Origin: Diphasiastrum complanatum
Lineage: Eukaryota; Streptophyta; Lycopodiopsida; Lycopodiales; Lycopodiaceae
Length of the DNA: 64,000 nucleotides
Assembly: GCA_029204225.1 (NCBI GenBank)
Contig: CM055104.1
Coordinates: 23,632,785 to 23,696,784, forward strand
Direction: 5' to 3'
Position numbers and translations under genes: made by a program. The notes below the pieces were generated by a model that was given only the letters and a program-made list of their open reading frames with translations, was not told where the DNA came from and did no database searches. Shown piece by piece: positions 10,849 to 20,781 of this stretch. The first letter of the stretch is position 1; every line of letters starts with the position of its first letter.

Positions 10849-11050
10849 GACGTCAGAATTCGACGTCCTAATGCGTCGGATAGACATCGGACACACGTCG
10901 GACATTTTTTTTATCATTCTGTTAACAGAAGTCGGATTTCGACAACTTTATGGGATGTCGGAATCTGACGTCCAAGCATACGTGACATCGGATGGGCGTC
11001 GAACATCCGTCGGTGAAATTTTAGCATCATTCTGTGTTTACAGACGTCGG
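10849..11050. repeat. Cluster of GTCGGA-type short repeats
   Basis: About eleven copies of a 6-8 bp motif close to CGTCGGA, in both orientations (for example GACGTCAGAATTCGACGTC at 10849), lie within 200 bp. Such subterminal repeat clusters are known as transposase-binding regions of En/Spm (CACTA) elements. The terminal CACTA motif itself is not visible, probably lost where the copia fragment begins. Confidence 0.6.
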
Positions 11051-11056
11051 AACGAC

Positions 11057-11194
11057 AAGGAGGTGAGCTTAACGTACTGCAGAACGCAGGACATGGTTGC
11101 AGATATATTCACGAAGGCATTAAGTGTTAATACACACAACAAATTTTGTGCATTGCTTAGTCTGAAGATCAAGGCATTCACGAATCCAAATTAA
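11057..11194 (+). pseudogene. Ty1/copia pol C-terminus (RNase H tail)
   Basis: The plus strand reads KEVSLTYCRTQDMVADIFTK then ALSVNTHNKFCALLSL and a stop at 11192-11194. The YCRTxDMVADIFTKAL motif is the diagnostic C-terminal end of copia RNase H. It is followed at once by a polypurine tract and an LTR start, so this is the 3' end of a copia element whose upstream part is missing and replaced by the GTCGGA repeat block. Confidence 0.9.
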
Positions 11195-11201
11195 GGGGGG
11201 G
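11193..11201 (+). other. Copia polypurine tract
   Basis: AAGGGGGGG sits directly before the TGTTAG start of the LTR at 11202, as expected for plus-strand priming. Confidence 0.8.
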
Positions 11202-12383
11202 TGTTAGATTTATCTCCTCTACTCTCCTAAATCCTATTTTAATCTACCTCCATTCATGCTGCATTTTTACTCATGTTGTCGTACAGTCTGCATATTTACA
11301 TGTAAAATAAGACAGACAAAAAACTCGACTGCCTGCATAAATACAAGTAATTTTCCACAGGCGAAAAAGGCGAAAAACGTGACACTGTGTTTTTACACGT
11401 GATTTGTGACAGGCAAAAAAGGTGACACTATCTTACAAAATGCCCAAGGTGCCCTAGAAAAAGCGGATGCACCCCGTAAATCAAATCCTAAGGCATTTGT
11501 AAGAGTGTCGCATTTTTCACATCTTCACCAGCATTCATTTCGGCAAAGGCTGACGTCGCGGCCTTCTCACGATCATCCCATGCAACTGTGCTAACAGATT
11601 TGACAACAGCAGCAGCCACCCACGATCTCCTACAGACAACACATCCAGTTTGTACTTTTTTCGTCTACACACCTGTAAAATTGTGTGCATATATACATAT
11701 ATTGAATACCATTTTGCGTATTCAACACATAAGAGAGAAACAAGCAACGAGCATAATAGCATCAGAAGCTTATCAGAGATAGATGAAATGGATGCCCTCG
11801 TGCATCGATTCTTTGTATTGTCAGTAATAGGATTATTCCTTTCCCATATAGGATTAGCTTTGTAGAGGTCGTGGTTTCGTCCGCCATTGTCTTGTGCTCC
11901 ACAACATTATTGACATGTATATTTTACTATACTTAATCTGATAACAGCTCTGTTTTGTTCTGCGTTCAGATTTGTGTCAATATTGCTATGCTTTTCTACA
12001 TTCTGTCTGACTCTCTTATTGCTCAATCTGGTAATCTGTTCTTAGCAAATTAGTCTAGCTGTTTGCGACTAATATTTAGTCTTGCCTTTTGCGACTGATT
12101 ATCAGTTGAGCTCCGTCTAGCTCTTCGCGAATCATTCGCGACAAATTATTCTTCTGATGTTTTGTTGCTTAATGTTTGGCTACGTAATCAGATCGACCGT
12201 GATTTCTATCACTAAAGTTCTGTTCATTTTTTATAGGCGTAGTCATGCTTAGGGAAAGAGTAGTATAGCTCATTCCGCTGTGCACGAACACTTTTCGTTC
12301 GAGTTCGTTTCTTGTTCGAGGTTCGAGTTCGCTTCTTTTCGTGTTCATCTTCTCTTTGAGCCTTTTCGTTTCTCACACTAACA
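11202..12383 (+). mobile_element. Copia 3' LTR, about 1.18 kb
   Basis: The element end begins TGTTAGATTT after the polypurine tract and can be followed to a CACTAACA end near 12383. A second copy of the same LTR lies on the minus strand at about 15437-16438. The alignment is clear at the start (CTCTACTCTCC, CCTCCATTCATGCTGCAT) and at the end (GACCGTGATTTC, TCACTAAAGTTCTGTTCAT). The right boundary is set by the TG...CA rule and by where the two copies stop resembling each other. Confidence 0.75.
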
Positions 12384-14520
12384 CACCCTCTACACCTAGG
12401 ACTTCCAATCTTTGATGTTCACAATCTTAAGATGAGACAGTGTAATTAGCATACCGAGTGGCTTACTTATCGATAGATAGAACCATACCAACGCAACAAT
12501 ACTAAACAACCAAAATCGTATAGTACCATGTCCAAACTCAATCAAAGTTATGCCATGTTAATGATACTAGCATTGTTCAAAACGTTAAATTGAATCTTAT
12601 AACTCAAAAGATCACAATTGAATGGGCTATCCAAACCATGATTCAAAACTTTGAGACATGTACCTTATGTGTGGGAGAAGGAAGCGGTATGCCAACGAGG
12701 AGCTCCCAAGTCACGAAGCTTACTGTAAGTCGACGTACCATGCATTCATCTTCATGTAAAACCCAATAGTATATGTCACTTAAGCCTTGTAGAGGTTCTG
12801 CAAATCGCGATGGTAGATCGGCTAATCATCACACCTTGCCACGTCTACTGTAACGCAGAGGATACATCCACAGATCGTTCACTGGTTTCTAATCGTGGCC
12901 AATCAGTGTGCCCACAAATTGGTGTAGCGAGCAAGCAGGCTGTTCAGCGGACAGACACAAGGGTAGGTAGGAGTGCGACAATAGCTGCACCAAACAAACT
13001 TCACTCCATTACGCCTGAGACAGGTAACAGTCTGGTCAGATTCAGTGATGACCTGGAGGGCTCCTGAGCTAGCTAGGTTGGCGCACATTATGTATGCTGC
13101 TAAGTCATGTTTGGGGTATCCGATTCAGTTCCATGCATTCCTCAGGTGGCCACAAGCCTGCAATTACCTCAAAGGATTTTCTTCAGTAACATCAGAGACC
13201 TCCAGATCCAGAAATGCGTGGAGCTGGGAACATGCTGGAATTCGTAGAAACCTTCAGTGTTGGTCAGATAACGAGACTTTGTTGTGGATAGTGACAAGTA
13301 TTGCGTGCGGCAGATCGCTGTCAGAGCAGGCAGCAGGATTGAAAATGCACATCTTGGAATGGCCTGCGCAGAGTTTAATTGTGGCTCTTGTCCTGTCAGT
13401 AGTAATCTCCTTCATTGTCTCTGGGAACCGCAATTGGTCCAGTTCCCGTGTGATGGTAGGATCGCTTGCTGCTGCATGAAATGCAAGGGATTGGTAGTAG
13501 AGCTGCGACTGTCCACTGCTCTTTATATGCTTCAACTACTTTTTAATAAGTCAGAGCATGATGATAGAACTATATCTCTGTTGTTCCATCGGTCGCAATA
13601 GTAGAAAACCAGATATATCTTGTTGCAAACTTTGACCTCACCAAAGGAGTTTCATTTATTTGAGCTCTAGTTGCAGGCGCGATGAGTATAGATTGGCATG
13701 AAATGGCAATCTTTTCGGACAATAGAGGCTGCAATGGTGTTGAGCAGACAGTGGTAGGGCAAACATTTGGCTTCTGATGATAGACGAGTGAGCTGCTCTA
13801 TTGCTCTCTCAACCTTCACTCACTTCTCACACAACCACATCTTTCTCTCATCATCAAAAGCTAAAAACTCTACCTTCTCATTCTCTCACCCCTCCACGTG
13901 AAACACAAGCAAAGCTTCTTCAGTCATCTCACTCCTTCATCCTTTCACGTGAATGCAAAAATAGGCTTATCCTTTTATACCCATCTGTCACACCTTCCCC
14001 TTCAAAATGCCATACTTTAGTTCTTCAAGCCTTTCATGAAGGGTGTACTCTCATGTATCTCTTAGTTTTGATTTTATCACAATTGGTACCCTTCCCCTTT
14101 TGAAAAAGATGGATGGGTACAGGGGTACCACATCTTGTGAGTCAATTTCTTCTTTTACACTTGTTGGTGGTGTAAGTGGTAAGTACCTTACTTCATTACT
14201 CTTTTTAATTGGGTAGTCCTCTTTGCTACTTGTGGTCAACCCTTACCACTTTTAGGCAGGGTATTTTTGTTAAGCACTTTTTGACACTTGTATTTTCCTT
14301 TTGCGTGTCTGTGGTCCATGGCTCAACCCGTCGAGTATGCCGCTTCGACTTGCACTAGAACTTGCCTATATTTTTGCTGCAGTTTCCTTGACCCTGTCCC
14401 ACAATTTCCGACCATTTGTTGTGAGTTGATTTTTTTCTTTGCCGATTTTCCCGTGATCATTATTGGCGAGCACTCATGACTTGGGGTTTCTTCAAGGCAA
14501 CCGCTTCCTTGAAAAACACA
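12384..14520. other. No recognised gene between two inverted LTRs
   Basis: Frames up to 144 codons exist near 13045-13479 but are not recognisable and overlap frames of similar length on the other strand. I see no domain, splice pattern or repeat that supports a gene. Confidence 0.4.
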
Positions 14521-14700
14521 ATAGGCAATTTTTTGTATTAATAAAAAGTAACAGAGTACATTGGAAAATTCGCTCGGCCATGTCGGCTAGTATAATCGGG
14601 CCAATTCTAAGGTCGTAACCTATTCTATGGGCCATTTCTAAGGCCTCAAAATTTGCTCTAGCCACATTTTGGGCAGGCTACGTAGGCCGTACCAGATTTG
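14521..14700 (-). repeat. 3' tail segment of a gypsy family, copy 1
   Basis: On the minus strand this segment (GGCCCATAGAATAGG through TTTTTATTAATACAAAA) resembles parts of 20270-20560 (minus) and 34500-34760 (plus). It lies just 3' of the RNase H ORF at 14706-15206, so it is probably the 3' untranslated part of that element family. Confidence 0.5.
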
Positions 14701-14705
14701 GGATC

Positions 14706-15206
14706 TTAATACCATCCATAGTTCTGATGTCGTGGTAGGATGGCTTGTGCCACTGGGCACGGATCGCATTGCCAATGATGATTGTAATCATAAGCCAAGT
14801 TTGCTAAGCTGTCTGCGCGGTAGTTTTGATCTCTTGGAACATGCATCCATTCTATCAGGGGAAAGTTCTTTATGAGTTCTCGGATGGATGCGTTGTAAGC
14901 TCGTAGAATGCGGTCCCGGATCTGATACATCCCGGTCATATTTCGGATTAGGAGCTGAGAATCGCCCACGATTCTTAGAGCGTTTATGATAGGTGCGAAC
15001 TTGATTGCCATGTGTAGGCCGGACATGAGGGCTTTGTATTCGGCAATATTATTGGTGAATCCTGCCCCAAGCAAAATGCCTATGCTGGCCAGTTTGATTC
15101 CATTAGGATCACGTACCATAGTCTCTATGGCGCCCTCTCTGTGAGAGTGCCGACATGCTCCATCTATATTTAGGGTATAAGTATCTCGTTCTTGAGTAAT
15201 CTCCAT
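14706..15206 (-). CDS. RNase H-like domain protein of a gypsy element, 166 aa
   Basis: An uninterrupted minus-strand frame starting with ATG at 15206 encodes an RNase H1-like fold. Four acidic catalytic positions can be read: D in TLNIDGACR (about residue 15), E in NNIAEYKALMSG (about 56), D in RIVGDSQLLIRNM (about 82) and D in NYRADSLANLA (about 130). This is the additional or archaeal-type RNase H found in some plant gypsy lineages and resembles plant RNase H-like proteins with an NxAEYxAL motif. It is separate from the gypsy RNase H at 17740-17990 and lies downstream of the integrase on the same strand, after a solo LTR insertion. The frame is open for its full length, so decay is recent or it was once selected. 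A host RNase H-like gene fragment is the alternative. Confidence 0.75.
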   Translation of the reverse strand: MEITQERDTYTLNIDGACRHSHREGAIETMVRDPNGIKLASIGILLGAGFTNNIAEYKALMSGLHMAIKFAPIINALRIVGDSQLLIRNMTGMYQIRDRILRAYNASIRELIKNFPLIEWMHVPRDQNYRADSLANLAYDYNHHWQCDPCPVAQAILPRHQNYGWY

Positions 15207-15436
15207 TTTTTTTTATAGGTGGAATTTGTTTCTTTCCCAAGATTATATACAGGGACAAGGTCGATCCTGTTGGTCACTTGTGTCACCATCTGAAAATTGA
15301 GAGAGAGAAGTGGGGAGTGTATTAGATACTGTACAATTTTTGCACCCGCTAACTTCCGTAGGTTTTAATCTTGTTAATATTGACCCGGTGCTTAAACTGT
15401 TGGAGAGAGGAGGAGATGAACGAGAGTTGAGAAAGG

Positions 15437-16438
15437 TGTCATATGTTATAAACGAAAAATTAGCTCAAAGGGGTAAGACGAACAAGAACGAGAAACGAAA
15501 CACAAACGAGAAACGAACTTGAACAGAAAGTATTCGTGCACAGTGGAATGAGCTATACGACTCTCTCCATAAGCATGACTATGCCTATCAGAATGAACAG
15601 AACTTTAGTGATGGAAATCACGGTCATTCTGGATTACGCATCCAAACATAATAAATGAAGCGCCAGAAGAATAATTTGTCGCGAATAGAAAATTATGTGT
15701 TGCAAATGATTCACGAAGAGCTAGACTGTGCTCGACTGATAATTAGTCGTGAAAGATTCGCGAAAGACAAGACTAAATGTTAGTCGTCTATTACCAGAAA
15801 GAAGAGCTAGAAAGATCAAACAAGATGAATAATAAACATAGCAATATTAACATTGATCTGAACGCAGAACAAAGAACTGTATCGGATTAAGTATATCAAG
15901 TATACATGTCAATAATGCAGTAGAGCACAAGACTATAGCGGACGAAACCGAGTGCCCTACGAAGCTTATTCAATCTGTAAACGAATGAACCCTTATTACT
16001 GACAATAAAGAATCAATGCACAAGGCATCTACTTCGTCTATCTCACTGAAAAGCTTTTGATGCTAATTTACATACACTCTCATCTATTCATCTTTCGTCA
16101 GGACTCAGTCGTCCAATACTCGACCTCTTGATCCATACTCTCTAATTCTCTCTCTGTATATATACATAATGTTACAAGTGTGCAGATGAAGAAAGTACAG
16201 GGTGGATATGCTGTCTGTAAGAGATCGTGGGTGGCTGCAATCGTTGTCCAGTTTGTTAGCGTAGCTGCATGGGGTGAGCATGAAGAGGGTGACGTTAGCC
16301 TTTGCCTTTTGTCCTTTTATCGCCTGTGAGAATTTGCATGTTAATATGCATACTGCGCGACAACGCGAGTAAATATGCAGCATGAATGGAGGCAGATTAA
16401 AGATGGGATTTGGGAGAGTAGAGGAAACAAATCCAACA
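15437..16438 (-). mobile_element. Solo copia LTR, about 1.0 kb, minus strand
   Basis: The reverse complement starts TGTTGGATTTGTTTCC at 16438 and ends near a TATGACA at 15437. It aligns along its length with the LTR at 11202-12383 but is diverged. No copia coding sequence adjoins it. On the 5' side it abuts the gypsy integrase C-terminus and on the other side the gypsy RNase H ORF, so it is a solo LTR inserted in a gypsy element. I could not find a clean target-site duplication. Confidence 0.7.
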
Positions 16439-17706
16439 CAAACACCTCGCCGTTCAACTCAACTAATTTTGCGGTGTTATTCTCGTACAACTTTTGGATC
16501 ACGTAAGGGCCATTCCATCTGGGGCCCAACTTCTGAGGCATTAATTCATGCCTTGCGTCATAGAATAGTACTAACTGACCTTGGGTGAAGTGCTAGTCTC
16601 GCAAGTTCTGATCATGGACTTCTTTCATCAGTCGTTTGTGAGCCTCTTGGTGGTTTAATGTAGTTATCATGTGTTCGTCTAGATCTTGCAAAGTGTTCAG
16701 TCATTGTTGGATGGACTCTTTCCCTCCTGGGTCGTGTTTCATGGCAAACCGTAGGGATGGTAGTTCCACCTCAATAGGCAGAACACATTCCTGCCCATAC
16801 ACTAAGAAAAATGGAGTATGATTGGTGCTAGCTTTGTATGTGGTATTGTATGCCCATAGGACAGAGTATAGTTTCTTATCCCAATCCCGTCGGCTTTCTG
16901 ACACAGTCTCTCTTAGAATATCCACTAATTGTTTGTTTGTGATTTCTGCTTGACCATTGGCCTGTGGGTGGTAGGGGTTACTTTTGCGTTGTTTGATCGT
17001 TAGCTGATCAGTTAGGGCCTTGATTGTTTTGTTCAGGAAGTGGGTCCCTCTATTAGATACGATCTCCTAGGGAGTACCAAATCGCCCTATCACTTGTTCG
17101 AGTAAGAATCAAACTGTTTCTTTCGAGTTGTCCTTTGCTATTGATCGTGCTTCGGCCCATTTAGTAAAATAGTCGGTGGCTACTATGATGTAGTGTTTTC
17201 TACTAGAGGATGCCGGGTGTACTGGTCCCACGAAATCGATACCCCACTTTTTGAATGGAAGGCATGCCTGTATAGGAATCAATGAGCGTACCTTGTTTTC
17301 TGATATATCTATCCGCTAGCAAGTATCACAGTTTTTTGCATGGGTGTGAGCATCTTGGAATAGTGTGGGCCACCAATATCCAGCCCTTAGGACCTTCTGC
17401 CCTATGAAAATGGCCACTGCAAGCAGAATTGTGGCACTCGTCTAGGACAAATTTAGCTTTCTCGGGGGTTATGCAACGCCGGTATATTCCTTCCACCCCT
17501 CGTCTATATAAGATCCCTCCTATGAGTGCAAACTTCAAGGCCTGTAGTCGTAACTTCCGTTTTTCTTGGGTGGTCATGTCCTCGAGGGTATCTAATGTCG
17601 ATAAGTAAGTTGCTAATGCCGCATACCAAACGAGAATCTGTGCAACATCTACCTTCAATAGTTCTTTCAAGTGATCTGTCTCCCACTCGCTATCGGTGTT
17701 GGTCAC
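16439..17706 (-). pseudogene. Gypsy integrase, degenerate
   Basis: From the 5' end, the minus strand shows an H2C2-type region with LYRRGVEGIYRRCI and CHNSACSGHFH (about 17510-17400), then IQKVGYRFRGT (about 17240). Next come a largely stop-filled catalytic core and an open tail with YSVLWAYNTTYKASTNHTPF (about 16860) and QECVLPIEVELPS. It ends with MPQKLGPRWNGPYVIQKLYE (about 16535). Several stops and frameshifts between 17000 and 17330 remove most of the catalytic core. The end is cut by the solo LTR at 16438. Confidence 0.85.
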
Positions 17707-17990
17707 CCCTCCTAGCTCACAGATGCAATTAGTAAGTCCTTGTAACCTAGGTGGGTTGCTCTAGAGGGCATAGTCAAATTCTTGAAGAGATATGATCCAC
17801 TTCATCAGTCGTTCGAATGGTTCTAGTTTGTTCATCATCAGAGTTACTACCGTGCTTTTGGTAAAGAAGGTCACTTTCTGGTGTAATAGATAATGTCTAA
17901 GCTTTGCGGTGGCGTAGGCTATCCCTAAACATATCGTTTTTACTACCTAAAGCAGGTTGGAGACCTGTATGACATATGTCAATTTCATAT
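17707..17990 (-). pseudogene. Gypsy RNase H C-terminal part
   Basis: The minus strand reads AYATAKLRHYLLHQKVTFFT followed by EPFERLMKWIISLQEFDY, the usual end of the gypsy RNase H domain (AxxKLRxYxxxH and RxxKWxxxLxEF). It is in the right order immediately 5' of the integrase. No RT is found upstream, so the element is truncated at about 17990. Confidence 0.75.
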
Positions 17991-18590
17991 CGTCTTTTGG
18001 TGACATCTTTCAAGTGATCCGAAGGGGGATCTTTAGCCATTATTTTTATTCTCCTGAGTTATATCATTGTCTATACCATGGTGACATCTTGATTAGATTG
18101 CAGCATTGTGGAGACTGTAGCTACTTTGAGGTCCACGAACTCACTGTTGATAGATCTGGGCGCCTGATTGATGCTTTATCCACCCACTATGTAGAAGTAA
18201 CAAAACCCTCATTAGAAGTCCTAGTACAGTCACCAGGTTCAGCCAATAGTACTAATGCTTGAAATAACTATGGAGGAGATCTTCGATGAGAATATGATTG
18301 GATAGTAGCTCAAGAACTCCATAGGCAAGTGAGATAGGAATGGGATTAAGAATGATTGTATACCCCTTCATCAACTATATCTCCAGAGGCTTGGAAACCC
18401 TCTATTAGCCGTGAAGGCATGGTTTAGTTGATAAAACATGTCAGGGATTGCCATTCTAGAATCAAGTTTGAGACATGTGCAGCCATCCTCATAGCAGCAT
18501 GATATTAAAAATGTTGCACCCTGTTAAGTTATTCCCTCCCCTATGTTGATCCCATGCTGAGGAAAAAGCCTAAGAAATTTGGTGCGTCTG
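17991..18590. other. No recognised gene
   Basis: A plus-strand frame to 18262 ends in VHELTVDRSGRLIDALS and a serine-rich tail. I do not recognise it and it has no supporting context. Confidence 0.3.
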
Positions 18591-18715
18591 CTGGGAGGAA
18601 CATTATATTGCTTGGAAGAGTAATTATCCATGTCATTGGTCTACAAAGCATACGTTTTAGGAACTGGCTGCCGGGAGGAACATTATATTGCTTGGAAGAG
18701 TAATTATCTATGTCG
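18591..18715. repeat. 44-bp direct repeat, 80-bp period
   Basis: The block GGGAGGAACATTATATTGCT plus the following 24 bases occurs at 18591-18635 and again at 18671-18715 with two mismatches. The second copy runs straight into the gag-like frame. Confidence 0.85.
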
Positions 18716-18965
18716 TCGCTCACAAATGGGTCAGCTAGGAGATGGTATTATAGCTTGCCTAGGAGGTCCCTTAGACTATTTCTACTTGAGTATGCTCCAC
18801 GTCGCACCCTCGATGGTCTGTTGTTTACAATCAGCTCACGTCAACAAGATGAAGGTGAAATAGTTCGCCAATATCATCGTGGATTGACTGAATTAACATG
18901 ACATGTAGATTCCATGGTGCAATTACCCCCCAACTTTCTTTCTGAGAGGCCTAAGAGATGACATA
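18700..18965 (+). pseudogene. Gypsy gag fragment
   Basis: The plus-strand frame SLTNGSARRWYYSLPRRSLR, followed within 25 residues by TISSRQQDEGEIVRQYHRGL, matches the retrotransposon gag domain (L-x-G-A-A-x-x-W-x-x-x-L-P then the E-x-V-x-x-Y block). A TGA stop ends it at 18901. Zinc-knuckle, protease and pol parts are missing on this strand. Confidence 0.7.
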
Positions 18966-19050
18966 CAGAATATATCTACAACCCTAAGTCGTCTATTGTA
19001 CACACAAGGTATGCCGCTATGCGACCTGGTCTTCCAAAAATTGGTATTGT

Positions 19051-19975
19051 CTAACAAAATCCATCCCAGATTGTAATCCTGGGAAAAAAATCGTTACCCG
19101 TTTGCAAAAACATCCTAATGTTGGCATCATCAACATATTTCATGTTCTCTGTGAACGTCTTTGTATTTCGGGGTTGGTCTACCTGCTCTTGTACGGTATC
19201 ATCTGCGGTTGCGAAGTCATGTAATAGGTCTCCGTATAGGTCCCCCTCACATTGTTGTGCATCAGCTGAGTCCCCTGCCAATTCTTTCGGCGGCATCATT
19301 TCTTGTTGTGATCCATGACTGAATGTGTCGGATTGTACCTCAGTATCATCACCTTGTATTTCTGGCAGCGACATGATGATGCTCAAAGCGGCCTCCTGAA
19401 CAGGGCTTTGTTGAAGTAACCCCAACTCCAGATTCGTCAACACCCAAAAACTTTCACATAGTTTGGTAATATGCGCTCCCCATTTACTATACTTTTTATT
19501 ACCCTCCAAACATCTTATAAATGCGTACGAAATCTTCTCCCAAGGAATCGACGTACCATGCAATGCAACATGAATCAACATAAAGGATTTCACAGAAATG
19601 TAGTGTTCTGTGTGCTTTCCAAAAATTACCTGATTCATCCATCTACACAAGACGCCTAGTGTGGAAGGTTGGCACAAACTCAATTTGTACCCTTGTTCCG
19701 TTGAGAATGCATCCGCAGGGGAAAAAATCACCAATCTTAACAGGAGGCACATCCGGCGCATTGAAATCGAAAGGTAGCTCTATCGCAAGACCAAATGCTT
19801 CCTCCGTGAGCTCCATAGCAGTGTTTCGGAGTCGCGTGGTATTTTTCTCATCTGCGGCTGTTTTAAAAATAGCAATAATCTCTGTTGCTACACTTTCTAT
19901 CACCATGTTCGGATTGAAATATATCAAACGGTCAGCCAGATGAGTTTGAATCAAACTAATTCTTATCTCTGAACA
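19051..19975 (-). pseudogene. Unrecognised ORF with one frameshift, near gypsy sequences
   Basis: Two minus-strand frames join at about 19655 into a protein of roughly 300 residues ending at a stop at 19051. The first part contains NPNMVIESVATEIIAIFKTA and MELTEEAFGLAIELPFDFNA. The second contains SVKSFMLIHVALHGTSIPWE and NKKYSKWGAHITKLCESFWV, then a long acidic, glutamine-rich tail. Apart from the single frameshift the frame is open, which is better preserved than most neighbours. The central tryptophan-rich helical block vaguely recalls the putative plant transposon protein families seen next to retroelements, but I cannot name it. It lies just downstream, on the same strand, of a gypsy leader-like repeat (19976-20590), so it may be an element-borne ORF. 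Confidence 0.5.
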
Positions 19976-20590
19976 TTTTATGAACTTTGAACGCTTCCCG
20001 ACTGTCTGTCGCCATCATTGTCGTCTTCACTATATTGAAATGTCTCATAGTACTTGCGGTGAGTCACACTCTTTTAGGACTCTTCTTGTCTCTGGAGGGT
20101 TGCACTTTGTCTTTCAAGGTCCTATCCTTTGGTCCCAATATCATTTAGAATGAGGTTTGTATCTTTTCTTAGATTGTTGGTCTTTCTCCTAGATCAATTT
20201 TGTCAGTGATTTGCTCAGGAACTGTTGCTATTGGACTGATGCCGATTCCCTTCAAATTCTTCGGTCTCAGATTTTTTTTTGGGTCTCAAAGAAAATGACA
20301 TCCTACAAAATCTCAGATATCTTTTTATATTAATAAAAACTCGAGGTTACATAGATGAAATCTGGCGTACATCAGCCGAAATAAAACCTTATGGCCAATT
20401 CGAAGGCCACTTTATTTAAAAACTCTGTAGTTCTTTTTGGGCGAACTGGGACCCCCTTCAGCATGGGCTATACTGGCCAAATCTATGACGGCTGTCACAC
20501 ATTGATTTAATCTACTTATATTAGAAACCATACAAGATATTTCATAAAACTTTGAAAATTAGCTCAATTTTATGTGCTAAAAAATGGGCT
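19976..20590 (-). repeat. Gypsy-family 3'/leader segment, copy 2
   Basis: The reverse complement of this segment is clearly homologous to plus-strand 34440-34990. Shared blocks are TTTTTTAGCACATAAAAT, GCCAGATTTCATCTATGTAA and AAAAAAATCTGAGACC. A short related piece is at 14521-14700. The two long copies are in opposite orientation about 14 kb apart. Confidence 0.8.
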
Positions 20591-20781
20591 GATAGATAGA
20601 TTGAGAGAGAGTCATTATTTGTGTGGCCTGAGCGAAGTCGGTTCTTCGGTGAGTTCTTATTTGCAACGCACAAACACATTGCTAAAAAACATTGCATGCA
20701 CCGTTATCGTGTATGTATTTGGTTGTCTTCACGATTGGAGAGAATATTTCGTCGTTCTTAATTGTTGTTGCACTTGTATTG

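Noticed and set aside
12810-13601. Overlapping frames on both strands up to 144 codons
   Set aside because: No domain, signal or splice pattern, and frames of similar size occur on opposite strands, so neither is convincing.
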